64,000 nucleotides of DNA, from assembly GCA_003508835.1 (NCBI GenBank), contig PUFA01000070.1:4898001-4962000 (forward strand), read 5' to 3'. This stretch comes from Eonycteris spelaea (lineage: Eukaryota > Chordata > Mammalia > Chiroptera > Pteropodidae). Positions within the stretch are counted from its first letter, which is position 1; each line of letters opens with the position of its first letter. The notes under the pieces are model-generated. The model had not been told where the DNA came from. It searched no databases and saw only the letters and a list, made by a program, of their open reading frames with translations. Positions 13,501-28,500 of the stretch are shown here, in pieces. A program made the translations under genes and the position numbers.

Positions 13501-16500
13501 TGGCAATAAGTTCATAAACTTATGCACCTTAAGTCTATTTACATATTATTAATTTTGGAAGAACAAAACACATGCGAGCCAACAATTATGATACCAAAAG
13601 ACTCTTAAACCCTTGGCAACAAACTCTGATAGCTTACAGTGTCTCTAGATTGTAACACATTCTGAAATGATTTGATTTTCACAAGTATTTCTATACAATG
13701 CATTAAATACATCAATATGTATTACAGATTAATCTTGTGTGGCCAGAAATAATAACTACAAGTGTTTATAAAGATTATTTCTGAATGCATTTTGCATAAA
13801 TGGATTTGGAATAGGAAAACAAAATCTATAACAAGTGTTATCATAAATATAGAAAAAAACTTTATTTTAAAAAGCTCTCCCAAAGAATTTAGTATAAAAA
13901 CTATCTATACTCTCCATTAGCTTGTAATGTTGTTGTTTAGCTCTAACAGTATATTGACTGCTCACAGTAGGTGATCAATAACCAATTATTTCTGTTAATG
14001 AAAATTAAGGATACAAATGTTTAAAATTATACAATGCTGAAATTGACAACATAAAATAAAATACACCATTTTCTCTGACTAATATTTGAATGTTTAAGTA
14101 AGCCATTACACTGATACAACTATGATCAGGAATATCATAACTTATTCTGCATCCATACATTTATGCAAATAGATACAATATGGAACTAGAAGTCAAAACT
14201 GATTTCTAATCCTACAGTTCACCAAATCTTTAACTTCTCTGCTTTAATCTGTTAACATACATGATATAGTTTAAGTGAAAACAGTAAATTGCAGACACTA
14301 TCCTTTTAATTTTCATCTAAATATAATTAGCTAAAAACCAAATTTCAAATCCATAAATCCTATGCTGGCTTTACATAACAGGACATGACTCTCTGAAACA
14401 TACATTAAAAATATTATATAAGAAAGATTCGAAAGAAAATAAATAGAATGAACCTTTAGAGTATCTCAGAGAATACCTACAGGTACTCATTTTTTAAAAA
14501 CGTCTGCTTAACTGAAGTGAAAAAGCTAAATACACTATAATAGATCATCTTCTAAAAAGAGTACTGCCTGCAATTATACACACAAATAGATATGAAAATT
14601 AGCACTTACCAGAAGACTGTAAAATTGCTTTATCAGAACAGATACTACTCTCAGCAAACGCATGCAGATAGGAAAATATGGTTTTTCAACTGGTGCTGGA
14701 GAAGATGAAGAGCTGGAACCTTGTCTGAACTTTATATTTGGAGAAAAAAGCTTTATCACAAGAGGACATACTCTTTCTTTAAGGAGGAAACTAAATTCCT
14801 GGTGCTAATTGCAAAAAAACAAAAACAAAAACAAAAACAAAAAACACAGAATTAACTTAGTTTGTACTTAATGCTTCAACATTCTCCCTAAGAAATGAAA
14901 CTTCTTCATAATTGGTATGACTAATTTAGCCTTAAGTTTATATAGTTTATTATTTTACCATTTACACACAATCCTGAAATTAGTATTGCTCTTTGAGAGT
15001 GTAATATCAAAATAATAATATTTCAATAAGTTTTTTAAAGAATCTAATTAAAAAGAGACATTTAATGATTTTGGAATTAAGTGCTGCTTATTGCCAGAAA
15101 TTTTAATTTTAGTAAAACACTAGCAATTAAAACCAAAGAACAGCAGAAAGAAAATAAATTACACATTTTCAACAAATAAAGCATTTAAAATAGGCGGCTG
15201 AGGAGAAAAACTTGATTAATAAAGTATAAGGTACAATTTACTGATTCTTTTTTGCCAAGTAACAATTCTATTCATGCATATAAGATTAATTAGCATGACA
15301 TTTGTTCTACTTAGATTGCTTAAACAGAACATAATAAGCTGATAAAAAATACAACAATGACAAACAAGCATAATTTGTTTTAAGTCAAAAAATTCTTAAA
15401 TTTTACTTATAGTCATGGCATATTATGCAGAAAACCTCCCTTAACCTGTTAATTCCCCACCTGAGTCAAAGTAGTCCCATTTTACTGACAATATAAGTCC
15501 TAGTGATATATAATGTCTAACTAAGCATATATTATTTTGCTTTAATTATCCAAGTTTCACTGAGGTTGAGAACAAAGACACAGTTACAAAAATTACCCAA
15601 TTTAATCCTTTAATCCCACAAAAATAGAAAAATAAGGCACAGAGCAGCTTATTTGCTGAGAATCACACAAATTTTTAAATGTATCTTTAAAAAATCAGAT
15701 TCATTCAAGAAAATTAGAAGGGGAAAAAATCAGATGCATTAGAGAAAAAATGCAGATAAGTAAAAAAGATAAAAATGAAAGCCTTGCATCATCTCACCTC
15801 CAGGAGATAAATTAGTCATTATTAATTCCAAATGTATATTCTTCCAGACTGTTCTGTACTTTTTAATTCTTTCCCCACAAAATAGGATCTTTAGACTTCA
15901 GAGATTTGAAACTCTACTATCATATCTACAGTTAATTTCTCTGACTGCCAAAATTAAAGGCATAGTTAAGTTTGTTTTCATACTTTACTAAATAATTTTA
16001 TATATTGGCTAATTTATATTACAGGCAGCTCTTAAAAGTTTTATTTATTTACTTTTCCCCTAACTACTAAACTGATTACAATTAGTTTACTCCATAATCA
16101 CCACAAATCACTCCAACTCAACTGAAACTGTTCTCATTATATTTATCATGATCTCAGTGGTCAAAGCAAACATTGCCGTTTTAGTCTCACCTTACAGAAA
16201 TCTTTGAGATGACTGATTACTTGGTTCACCTTGAAGCTTTCTTGCTTTTGTTTTTTATCATGTCACACTCGCAGATGCATTCCTGCCTTTCTGACCTCAT
16301 GTTCTTAGTCTTGTTTATATTCTTTTCTTATCATTTTATGTACAACCATTTAATGTTGAGATTCCTCAGGGCACCAAAGTACCAGCTTCTCACTTCCTAG
16401 TCAGTGTTATCACCACAGGTGATCTTATTTACTCCCATATCTTCAACTAACAAAGATAAGCCAGTGAGATTTAAATTTATAACATCAGCCCAAAAACTTA

Positions 16501-19500
16501 CTTCTGAGCTCACAATGCATAAATTCAGCTAACATGTTGTGGTATCTCACTTCGAATACCTAAGTATTCAAAACTGAATAATCTATCTTTTGTAATAATA
16601 AAGTTCTGCCCATAGTGTAATAAGATTCTGCCCATTTTAGCAAGCAATTCGTTGCTCAAGCCAGAACCCTGTAAGTCATCTTTGATTTATAAAGTATAAT
16701 AAGTTATATAATTCACTGATTTTATTTTGAAGAAGGCAAAAGACTGCCTTTTTCCTCACCTACCACATTTATTTCTTTATTCAGCAATGACTTGCTAACT
16801 GCTTAATATGTACCAGGCACTGTGCTAGAGAAAGGAGTTCAGATTAAATTGAATTTTATCCATGCCCTTTTAGAGCTCATTTTCTTGAGACAGACCCTTC
16901 TCAGGGTCACTGCTCTGGAGAATTATTTTCCTATTCTACCTACTTTGGTCAACTAACTATGCTTCATCCTTCATGTAAACACTTCATATGTTTGATTCAT
17001 CATCAACTCTCCACTGGACTTGGTACCTATGTTATTCATTTCCATAGCACCTTTTATATTTTTCCTTCATCGCACTCATCACATCTCATTATTCAGCTAA
17101 TATTTTCTCTCAATTAGACTTGTAAGTGCCATAAGGGCAGGAATTTTATCTATTTAATTTCTGTATCCTTGGCACAGAATACATAGACCACTAGCACACT
17201 GTAAGTGATTGGTAAATTTTGGTTGAACAAGAAATGATGAGTAAAATAAGACAAATATTTATCTCTTAACAAAAACTTTTTAAGAGTAAATTCTAGGATT
17301 GTACATAGAATAATTCTTTTTTTTCCCCCTCTGCTGTAAAGCAGGAATAATAGAGTAGGAATTTTGTGGACACAAGAAATCTGGAGACATTTTTTCAAAT
17401 CTTTTACTACAAAATCAAAACATATAACCCAAACCAGAAATTTCTAATTAAATTCATTCACCAATTTATTCACTTGTTCATCCACATATTTATTAAACAC
17501 TTGCAATATGCCAGCACTATTTCAGGCACCTGTACAACAGTGAACTAAGTCCCTGCCTCACAAGAGGTCATTTTCCTATAAATGGGAGAAAAAATAAACT
17601 AATGCACAAATACATATATGTCAGAAGGTAGTTAAGTGCTATAAAAAAAAGAAAGAGGGGTAAGAAAGGGTACTGACATTAAAAAAAAAGTTGCCATTTT
17701 AAACAAAGTGCTTGGGAAGGTTTGTCTGATAAGTTGACCATTGAGTAAATACCGCCAAAGAATAAGAGAAGAAGCCATATGGGATCAAAGCATTCCAGAC
17801 CCAGGAAACGGTAAATACAAAGGCCCTTCAGCAAGAGTCTACTTGGGTCATTTAAGAAGAGCATGACTCACAGTGGGGCTAAAAAGTAAAAGCAAGAAGA
17901 AGAGTGAAAGCAGGTAAATAAAGGAATACTGAGGACTAGGTCATGAAAAGTTCCACAGATCATAATTAGGACTTTATTTTTTACTCTAGACAAAAAGGCC
18001 ATCTACTGAAACACTTTTACAAAAGTCTGAAAAGGTCTGACTTGTTTTAAAAGACCATTCTGGATGTGGTGTAAGAAGCAACTATAACAGAATGGGGCAG
18101 GCATAAATGCAAAAAAAAAAAAAAAAACAGTTGAAAAGCTAATGCATTAATTCAGGTAAGAGGTGATGGTGGCTTGGATTAGGATGATTATGGTGAAAGT
18201 CACATGAAGGACTAGATCCTGTATATATTTTAAAGGTAATGGTTGAGATGTGGGTGTGCAAGTAAAAAGGGATAGGAGAAAAACTAATTTGGAATCTGGA
18301 TCAACATGAGTTCAAATCTCAACTGTCACTTACAAACCACTTAACCCTCTAGAAGTCTCAACCTCCTCATGTGTAAAGTAGGAATAACTGGTACCTAGGC
18401 ATTTGTAAAGATTAAAGAGCATGTAATAAGAATGTAATATGTAAGGACTTTGTCACAGTATAGCAGTCAAAAAGTGGTAGCTGTTATGGCCCTCATTTTA
18501 AACAAATTATATCTAAGCACTACTTATTCTATTATAGTACAAGAAGGGAATCATCAGTTAATATTGTTCACTATCACCAAAAGCACTGAACATTAGCCTA
18601 ATATATACCAAAACTTACAAACTTATAATAAAATCTTCTGTCCCACCTCCTGAGCTAAAGGATATACTATTGCAGTACTTAATTCACATATTTTGTAGGT
18701 AAGAGCAAAGAATAAAAATAGACGACTTTAGGAAGAAGCTAGATTAGTAGCTTTTAAACTAAAAGATCTAAATTTTAGTTCAAGATCTGCTAATAACTAA
18801 GGAACCCTATGTAAATCACTGAATCAATTTTGTACTTTAGCTTCTAACAAGTAAAATGAAAAGTTTGAATTCTTACTGTTTCCCTTATTAGCTTTCTGAT
18901 TTGAAATATTTTTATTGCACATTAAAATTGTTAAGCATGACTACTTTTCTCCATTTAATTTATCTAAAAGCACATAGCTACATATAAACAAATAAAAGTC
19001 AATAACTATTTCTTTTGGTTTTAAATATTATAAAAATAGCTCACATATCTCATTCCCTCATATACTCATTGACTGAGAAATGCCTGACTAGACAGTCTCT
19101 AGGGGTTCCTTCAAATGTTAAAATTTCAAAATGCTACAAACTTACACTACAAAAATGTAAGTTTAAGTAACACTAAATTCATCATGTCTAAAACCTAAGG
19201 ACATAATTCTCTGCATCTTTTAATGTGAGGGAAAATACACGTTGCTTTCTTGAAAAATATCTGTGAAAAACTAAACATTAATTTTGTTGCAAGACACTAC
19301 TGATGGCTTACTTGTAAAAAGACTTGCGGAAAATCATTCAGGACTGATTCAAGCAATTCGAGGCCAAAAGTTCGAGTCATTTCTGTCATGCCTACTAGCC
19401 AGTAAGGGGCATCAGCATTAACCAACTGACAAAGGTCCTGTAAAAATAAGTCAAACAATAAGTAAATAATAAACATTCACATGTTGGAATAAAAGATGCT

Positions 19501-22500
19501 TTCCAAAATTTATAGTTCATAAACTTTTTTAAAAATCTCTTTTCTTATACAGTAGTTGTTTTAACTCCTTAGAAACTATGCATTGGTGATTCAAATTTTG
19601 ACAAATTGTATACTTAATCATTTAAGTAAACCTTTAAAGAATCATATAACTATCGATAATACAGTGCACAAACAGTTAATCTAACATTCTTTTAATGAAA
19701 ACCCACTTAACATAAAATAAAATATTAACTACAGATGAATTTTATTTTACTTAAATATTTATCCATGACCAGTAATATAAAAATCAGATATTCATATATC
19801 AAATTATATTAAGTAGATCAGAGGTTTATTACTTAAGTTTTCCTATTGAAGAAATATTTTATATGACCAGTCATCCCTAATTTACCTAATTTCTAGTTCT
19901 GAGTTTAATTTATTTTATTTCCTTAAAGTGAAACATAACATTTTATCATGTTAATTAGCTATGGATGCTCTTTAATGCTTTAGAACTTTTTTTGAAATAC
20001 TACTTTGACACTTTAAAAAATTAAATCAGATCTATAAAATTCCAAAATCAAAAATTCACCCAAAACTATATTCTATAATAAAAATTATTTATATCAACTG
20101 AAATACCTGGAAAAGCATATATGCATCTTTAGCACAAGGTTTAAGGGTACTGACAGATCTTCGGTTACTATTTGCTTGGACCAATATTGGTTGTTCTATA
20201 ATATCTGCAATCAAAATAAGATGGGGTTTAGGAGTTCACAATGATCTTTAATAAATCAAATACATACTATTTAAAAGGTATGTTTAAAATAAATACTAGT
20301 CTATAGAATTATAAAAAGGAGAGATCTATTTTTATCAAAATACCATTAAAAATGCCATAAAAATCACAGTTCACTATCTTATATTCATTTTAATAAGTTT
20401 AGTCTCTTTAGCCATACATTTGATTTTCCAGTCTCCCATTCTGCAGCTCCTTTATTTCATGAATTTGAAATTCACATGATCTTTGAATGTGCCTTTAAAT
20501 ATCAATCAAACATATAAAAGTTTACTGCATGGTTAATTCTTTTATTATCTTACCACCTTGAAGAGAATTAACTGCTTGATCTGCCACAATTACTATGTCA
20601 GTTATATTGACTAGCTAAGAGTCAGTGAGAATGGTGCTTATCCACTCAGCATTTCTTTGAATACTAATAAAATATCATTCATTGTAAATTATGACAGGCT
20701 GTTTTGAATAAATGTTGACTTAATGACTACTTGAAAAGAATGAGGTTCTAAATACGTTCTACCTTACTAGAAAGTTTCAAATGAGATCTTAGTCTTGAGA
20801 CACACAGCTAAAACGACCAATCCAGGAATTATATTGAGGTTATGAATATATAAGACATTAAAACTATAGACCTGCCCTGTTTTATCCCATAAGCTTAACT
20901 TCTTAGTATTTCTTTTCTTTTTTAAATTGTATTAGCATTTATTGATGCTGAATTTATTCCTGAGCCATAATATTTTGTTTCTTCAGTTTCTTCTGGGATC
21001 TTTTTCTTCTGTGCAACCTCCTTTTCTGGTTTAGGAACCACCTGCTCTTTTGCAGTAAAGATCATCTCAATATGGCAGGGAGAGCTTATGTAGGGGTTCA
21101 TCCACCACAAGCTCTGTCAGTTCTGCATCATATCTTGGTAGCTTTGTTCACCTGGATGTGCTCAATGACCTACCAGAGAATCTATATCTAAACTCTTAAG
21201 TTCAGCATTACTCTCTGATTTTTAAGCTTGTGTAGCAAAAATTTAGCATTCTTTATTGGTCACCGACCCTGCTCCCAGCCTCACTGTGGCCTGGGCACAC
21301 ATACCAACTCCACTATCAAATGACGAATGGCACACATTGTTTCTGTAAATTAACATCCTTCTGATAACTTAGTGGCTTTTCAGATATGCATACCCTTGAT
21401 GGCCTAGCAGTTTCACAAGTGTTAAAGTAAACATGAAGATTTGCATGATTCTGTGGGGTTTTCTAGGTCAAGTGAATAGCAAACCATTTTCAGAGGTCAC
21501 TTCAGGCCACTTACAGAAGAGTCAATTTTCAAACTGCTATAATTCCAAATGCATTTCCCACAGGAAAATTGCATAAAAATAAACATACCAAAATCAGTGG
21601 GAACATTCTAATAAACCAACAGATTCAGAATGCTTGAAACTGAATGTGAAAAACTGACCAATGGTTAATTTCAGGAAAAGTGAGGTAATTATTAGAGTAG
21701 ACGGCATTACCATTACTAGTATTGCTATTTTTATCAGTATTACCAAAATAACATCAAATAAAGTGAAAGACTACATAAAATCAGGAGTTAAGGAAAAAAT
21801 ATTAATGTAAAGGGAAAGATAACTTAATATGATCCTTTCAACTAATCATGAAAAAAAAAATTACCTTTCATCCAATAAGGATAAAAAATGGGGAAAAAAT
21901 TTTCTATAGTTAAAAGTTACGAAATTATAAAAAATTGAAACAAACAAGAGTATCTGCCAGTTCTCTGAAAGGACATGTTTCTAAGTTTTTAGGAAATTTT
22001 TTAAATCACAAAAAAGATGTAATTGTTAAAAATTACAATAAAGGTGTTTGGTGAAAATAGGAAAAGATTAATCCTTACATTACATAAATATTCTTTATTA
22101 ATACATGTTAATAGGCAGAGACAAAAATTCACGTGGGAATCCCACTCTTGGGAATTTACACTAAAGCAGTAATTTGAATGGAAAAAATACATGTAGAAAG
22201 ACACTCAAAACAACACTAAAATATCAAATGCAATATAAGTGGACAATAGGATACTAGTTCATTATAGAACAGCAAGCAAGTATAAAACAACCATTAAAAT
22301 TAATAAATGAAAGAATAATATGAAAAAATCATATAATGTAATGTTTGGTTAAAAATACATGTAATGTAGTATGTAGTATAAATGTGAAATTATCATCTTA
22401 CTATTAAATTATTTTTTGAATTGTCATTATCAATATAATAATGTTGCTAAAAATAGTTTTCAAAGTATTCTCTTTTTTAGGTAGCCTAAGTTCAGAAGAA

Positions 22501-25500
22501 AATGGCTAAAAGTAAATAAAAATAATGGATATAAGAGTCACCCAATGTCAAAAGCAAACAACTTTTATCGCTTTACCTCTGTGTCGTTCATCTTCAGCAA
22601 CCATCCTCTCAAAAACAACAGTAACAACTTGTCGCACTGTAGCAGCAGCTGTATTATTTGTAATATTATCTTTTGTAAAGTGCAGTCGAAAACAAAGAAC
22701 AATTGCCTAAAAAACAATTTTAATTTAGTGTGAAATAAGACTGAAGAACATGGCTATTATCTTTATTTTATCTGATGCAAACCAAAATTAAGTAATATAT
22801 GTTTAACTGTCCAAATCACAGATACTAAAAGTCCTACCCTTTTATACAATAAAACTACAAAGATGCTTGTATTTTAAAATAATTCAAACTCTCAGTAAAT
22901 GTATAGTCACGTAAGATTAGCTAAGGCGATGTGTAATATAATCTGGTATTTCTAACAAGTATATAACAATGTGCTACGCTTTTATTACCCTAGAATAACT
23001 TGCTTTGCAAATAACGAGTACCCAAAGTTTGTTATATCACTAAATCACCTAGAGAAATACTATATAAACTTGCTAAGCATATACCTAAAAGAATAGTTTT
23101 TTAAAGGAGTCATTCTCTTTAAAATCAACTTTATTAAGTATAATTTGCATACAATAAACTGTACCCCTTCTAAATTTTATATTTGATGATTTTGACAGTT
23201 ACATTTACCTATGAAACTACTGCCAGAGTTGAGATACAAGAAATTTCCATCACCCTGAAAGTATCCTTATGCTCTTTTCCAGTCCATTTTTCGTCTTCTA
23301 CAGTCTATTTTTTTCTTCCACCCTTGGCCCCAGGCAACCACCCATTTGCTTTTTTCACTACAGAATCAGTTGGCATTCTACAAACAGAATAATTCAGTAT
23401 GCACTCTTTTGTGTCTGGTTTCCTTCACTTCTAATACTTGTGATATTCATCCATGTTGCTCTTTTTATTGGTAGTTTGTACTTATTCCTGAGTAGTATTC
23501 CAAGGTATGGGTATACCACATTTTGCTTATCCAGTCACCTGCTAATAGACATTTGAGTTGTTTTCAATTTGGGGCTATATAAAGCTGCTATGAATATTCA
23601 TATACGAGTCTCTGTGAGGAAATGCGTTTTTATTTACCTTGGGTAAATAAACACCTAGAAGTGAAAAGGCTGGACCCTATGGTAAGTAAAGGTTAAACTT
23701 TTAGAGAAACTGATAGTTTTCCAAAGTAGCTTTACAATTTTACATTCCTGTCAGTAGTATGGGTAAGTTCAGAACTATTCCATGTCCTCAACAAGACTCG
23801 ATATAATCAGTCTTTTTTAATTTTAGTTATTCTAATGGATGTGTTATGATATCTAATTGCTGTTTTAATTTGCTTTGCCATGATACCTATTCATGTTGCG
23901 CCAATTTCCATGTATTCATTACCTATCTGAATACCTTACTTTATAAAGTGTTTGTTGAAATCATTTGCCTATTTTTTATTGGATTATCTTATGAATGAAT
24001 TATAAGAATTTTTTTTAAATTATAGATAATATCTCCTGTGAATATTTCCCATTTTATAACATCTTTTATGATTCATGGATTTTGCGCCCCATCTAAGAAA
24101 TCTGTATATCCCAAGGCAGATTTTCTCTTGTGTTCTAGAAGGTTCACAGTTTAAAAAATTCTTGCAGAAAAACATAATGGTAGTTCAAATTCTATGCCTT
24201 ATCATATTAATTATATTTAAAGTTTTTAAGGAAATAAGTGTTTGATACCACTATTACGCTTTAATTTCGACATAAAGGAAAGGTACATGTTACTTAGAAA
24301 TTTTTGTATTATTCAATTTTGTAATATTTCTTTATACTTCATTTTAATCCCAAAATATTATAGTTCCAAATTAACCAACATACTAAAATAAATCCTGAAT
24401 TTAGTTATAAAACTATTACCAATTATTCTTTTGGTAGGTCAAATGGTAATCTTTTATAACATTTTAAAGAGATACATAAGAACATAATTTGATAGCTAGA
24501 AACCAAAAGGAACTATATATGACAAAAGTATCTATAAAGGTAGATAAGTTTTCTAAAACATGTATGAGCTTAAAATAAGCCACATGAAATTAAGTAAAAT
24601 TTTATTATGACCTAAGAACATCCAAGGAATAACTAGAAAATATAGCATACTCTCCAGAGATAGTATGCATAGCTTAATCTGACAGTGTACTTTCTACTTT
24701 ATAAGTCATCCGTCTTTAAAAGGATGCAAATTATATAAGAACTCTTAGTAAAAGTCTAACAAATTCCTTAAACGATTAACCATTAAAGACTGTTCTTTAG
24801 AAATAGTTCATAATTTTAAAATACTTTTTAAATAGTGAAATAAATAAAAGAACAGGTGTTATATTTTCCAAAGAGGGTGGGAGTAGTAAGAAATGAGAAA
24901 TAGCTACCACACATGCAGCCCTTATCTAGTACAAATGCCAAAAAGAAAAAAAAAAAGAAAACACTTTTACAGGTACTTAAGGGACAGGTTTAAACAATCT
25001 AGCTTATATATCATATACATGTGAAATTATTTTTAAAGGGGGATAAGGGAGAGCTATCAAAGGGAATATTCAAGGCAAGTGTAGAGAACACTGATACCTC
25101 AAAACAAATTTTTTCTCTTTCCTCTTTCTCTACTCTTATTCCTCTGCTACTTTTCTTTTTCTATTTCCCATTCATAACTAAGCCTGTTAATTACACCCAA
25201 AGGGCTTTGCTTTCCCCTAACCTGATTTCAACTCTAATGTGAGGAAAATAAGGTGCTGATGGTTTTTAATGTGCAGTGTCCATTATCACAGTAGGTACAG
25301 GAAAGTAGCTTTCAGTTCAAACAGTACCAGGGCTTTTCTGTTTCAGTATTAAAATAGTATCTCAAAGCACTTCTGAACTTTGTCAAACAGGTTTCCTACC
25401 TTAGAGAGTGCCTCGTCATGAACTACAGTGTTGGTTGTTAAAAGAACAAGAACTGTTTGAAGTAGTTTAAGTTCTTCAAGACTATTTTCCATTAGCTGCC

Positions 25501-28500
25501 AAAGCATGTTAATTATATTTCCAGCTGCAGTCTGTAAAATAATTATTTTAATTACTGTCAAAAAAAATAAATAACGTATAACTATTACTTCACCGGAGAG
25601 AATTTCTTGATTACAATAGCAAGGCCTGCGTTTCCAGATATACAGATCCAAACACGTCTCTCAACCAATTTGAGACAACCAATTTTCTTCTCAAAAAATT
25701 AATTTCTTTAAAATATACCATTTGAATATCTGTAAATAGCAAATATCTGCATACAGTGATGAAATACCTAGTCAAGATCAAAGCTCATGTCTACAATAAT
25801 ATGGGTATATTTCACTTGGACACTGATGAATATGGATATATGCAAATTATGAGTCTGCTACTGTTTCTTATATATTATTCCATTTACATTATAGAAAAAA
25901 TAAAATGAAACCTAATGCATTTATAAACTCAGATCTGACATTGTTTAGAATGCTATACTAAAGGCAAAAGAATTTACCACTTCTATTAAAGTACCTTATG
26001 GAGTATAAAGTTAAGGTTAACACCACTATGTTTGAAAGTGGGATGCAGATTCATAGTGATGAAATGTTTCTTCTTGTTTTACCATCATAAGATTAGATGC
26101 AAACAATACACTTAAGTTAATGAACAAATTATCACTTCAGATAATCCAGGAAAGTCATGATTTTCCCTCTTACCTTTACAAATTTTTGACTTATAATTCT
26201 CTTCAACGATATTGAAAATTTGCTTCTCAAAAAAATCATCTATATTACTGAACTATGACTATGTAAGTTATAAATTACTTGACAAGATACATTGCATCTT
26301 TATTCATTAATTAATGTGTTTAATAAAATATTTTGTTAATCTTTTAAAATTAAGACATGTCCTTCAAGAACACTGCTATTCCTAAAACTGTTTGACATTA
26401 AATATCAGGTATGTTTCATTCTCCCCTTAAGAAAACTCCTGATCTGATTCTTAGGTGCACAGTTCATATAAAATCTTCACATTACCTCAGACACAACTTC
26501 ATGTGACATGAGTCTCTGAATGGCAGCCAAACATAACTGAGTGATCTTCGGTTCCTTGGTTCCACAACCCATTAGAAAAGGCTGAACAACTTCTGAGCTG
26601 TTCTCTTTCAGTGCTTTATTTAGAACACATATAAAATAAATTATTAAATCTAATTCATAAATAGCAATACATTTTTATATATTACAACTAGTAATGAAAA
26701 CTTAATAAAAATTACTTTTGGTAAAATAAACACCAAAGTAAAAATCAATTATTAGAGTTAAAACACTTCAAATAGATACTAGAGAACAGACTCTATATCT
26801 AAACTACATCCCTAACTACAGCTTGGTTAGTATTTCTCCTGACCCTCCATCCTTTGGTTCTTCCCCTCTTATCATAAACTCTTTACAGTCAACTTCTCAG
26901 AAGTTCTATTTTGCCTCAGAGAAGCATGCTATTTCTTCAATAGTGCAATAGTGCAAAAGGGAAAACACAAATAAGAATTCGTATTCTAGAGAAGAAAAAG
27001 TAATTTAAAATATTACACACATCGTCGCCACCACATTTCTGAATATTCAGAAACTCCCCATAATTTTATTATATGCCTTGAATTTACATAGCCTTAATTT
27101 CTTCTTCAAGAAATAAACTCATTAAAAAATAACATTATTCTTCTTATTACTGAATCATTACTTTAATTAATTGGATGCGCATACTAAAATTCCAAATCCT
27201 AACTCTTCCTACCAAGCCAATTCTTTCAGAAGTTTTAGAGTGACAATAAAAATGTAAAATGTTAGAAATGCACAAACTGAATCATATATAATTACAAAAC
27301 AAAATTAAATCAATACGCACTAACCGCCTAAACGAAGATAAATAAGACAGGTTTGTCATCCTCGGGAAATTTAAATAAATACGGAATTCTGAATCAAGAG
27401 CACATAAATGTAGGTGTTTGGTATACGCTTCCAAGGTACTACATCCATCAACTGCTTTTTGAGGTTAAAATTTGTAATAAAGACATACCAATCTGAGTTT
27501 CAACATATTTTTCAAAATAAACTGTAAGAAATCATCTAGAATCATCATTGAAAGTAACTATAAACCAGTATTAACATCAATTTTATCATTTAAACTTCCA
27601 GCTCTCTGCTCCCAAAGTTCTCTTTATGGTATGATAAATAAAGACTACAATTTCCTACAGCATGCTCTGCAAAGTCTCTCAGTATGCCAGCATAAATGAG
27701 TAAATCAGCACAGCTAAGAGACATATATGAGACAAGAGGTAAATATGACTGGAAAGAACAGTTTCAAAAAGGGGTCCCTTGCCTTATTTCCTTGCTTTCT
27801 TATGTATAAAGGTTTTGATTTAAACCCAGAAACATAAATTGTCCATAACAATGTTTCAAAACAATTATATGAATCATTAAAAGATAACAAGAAAGCTCAA
27901 AAATACTATTCTGAAGCAGTAAATACCCTGCCATATTTGATCATGCTAGAATGAGGCTACTCCCAACTCTGCTGAACATTTCTAATTATTAAATGTTGTT
28001 TAGGTAAATAAAAGTTTTCAATAGTAACAAGTTGCATTTGCAATTTTTATGTTAATATGCATTTCTCATTTGAGTATCACAATAATCCTACAGAGTTTAT
28101 AGGGCATGATTTGGCCAAAGTGACAAGTAAATAGGTGGTACAATCAGAATTTGAAAATGTCTTCTAACTTCTGGTTCACTATTCTTCTTATGTTGTCGCT
28201 TTTTAAAATAAACAGCACTAAATGCAAATAGAAGTAAAAAGAGTTAAAAGTATTTAAGATGAACCAATGATCTGCACTTTAAAGTCTGTATGAAGTCTTC
28301 AGATATATGAACAAAAGGGATCCTATCCTCATAGAAGGAAAAACAATGTACTTTCATAGTCCCTGATGACAGTGATTTTAAGACACAGCTGTAATATCAC
28401 ACAGAAAGAAAATCAATGCCAATTAAACTATGACAAAATAGTCACTAATCACTCAGAATTTTTCTTCACAATTTCATCAAGGCCATCAAGAGCTTTGGGG

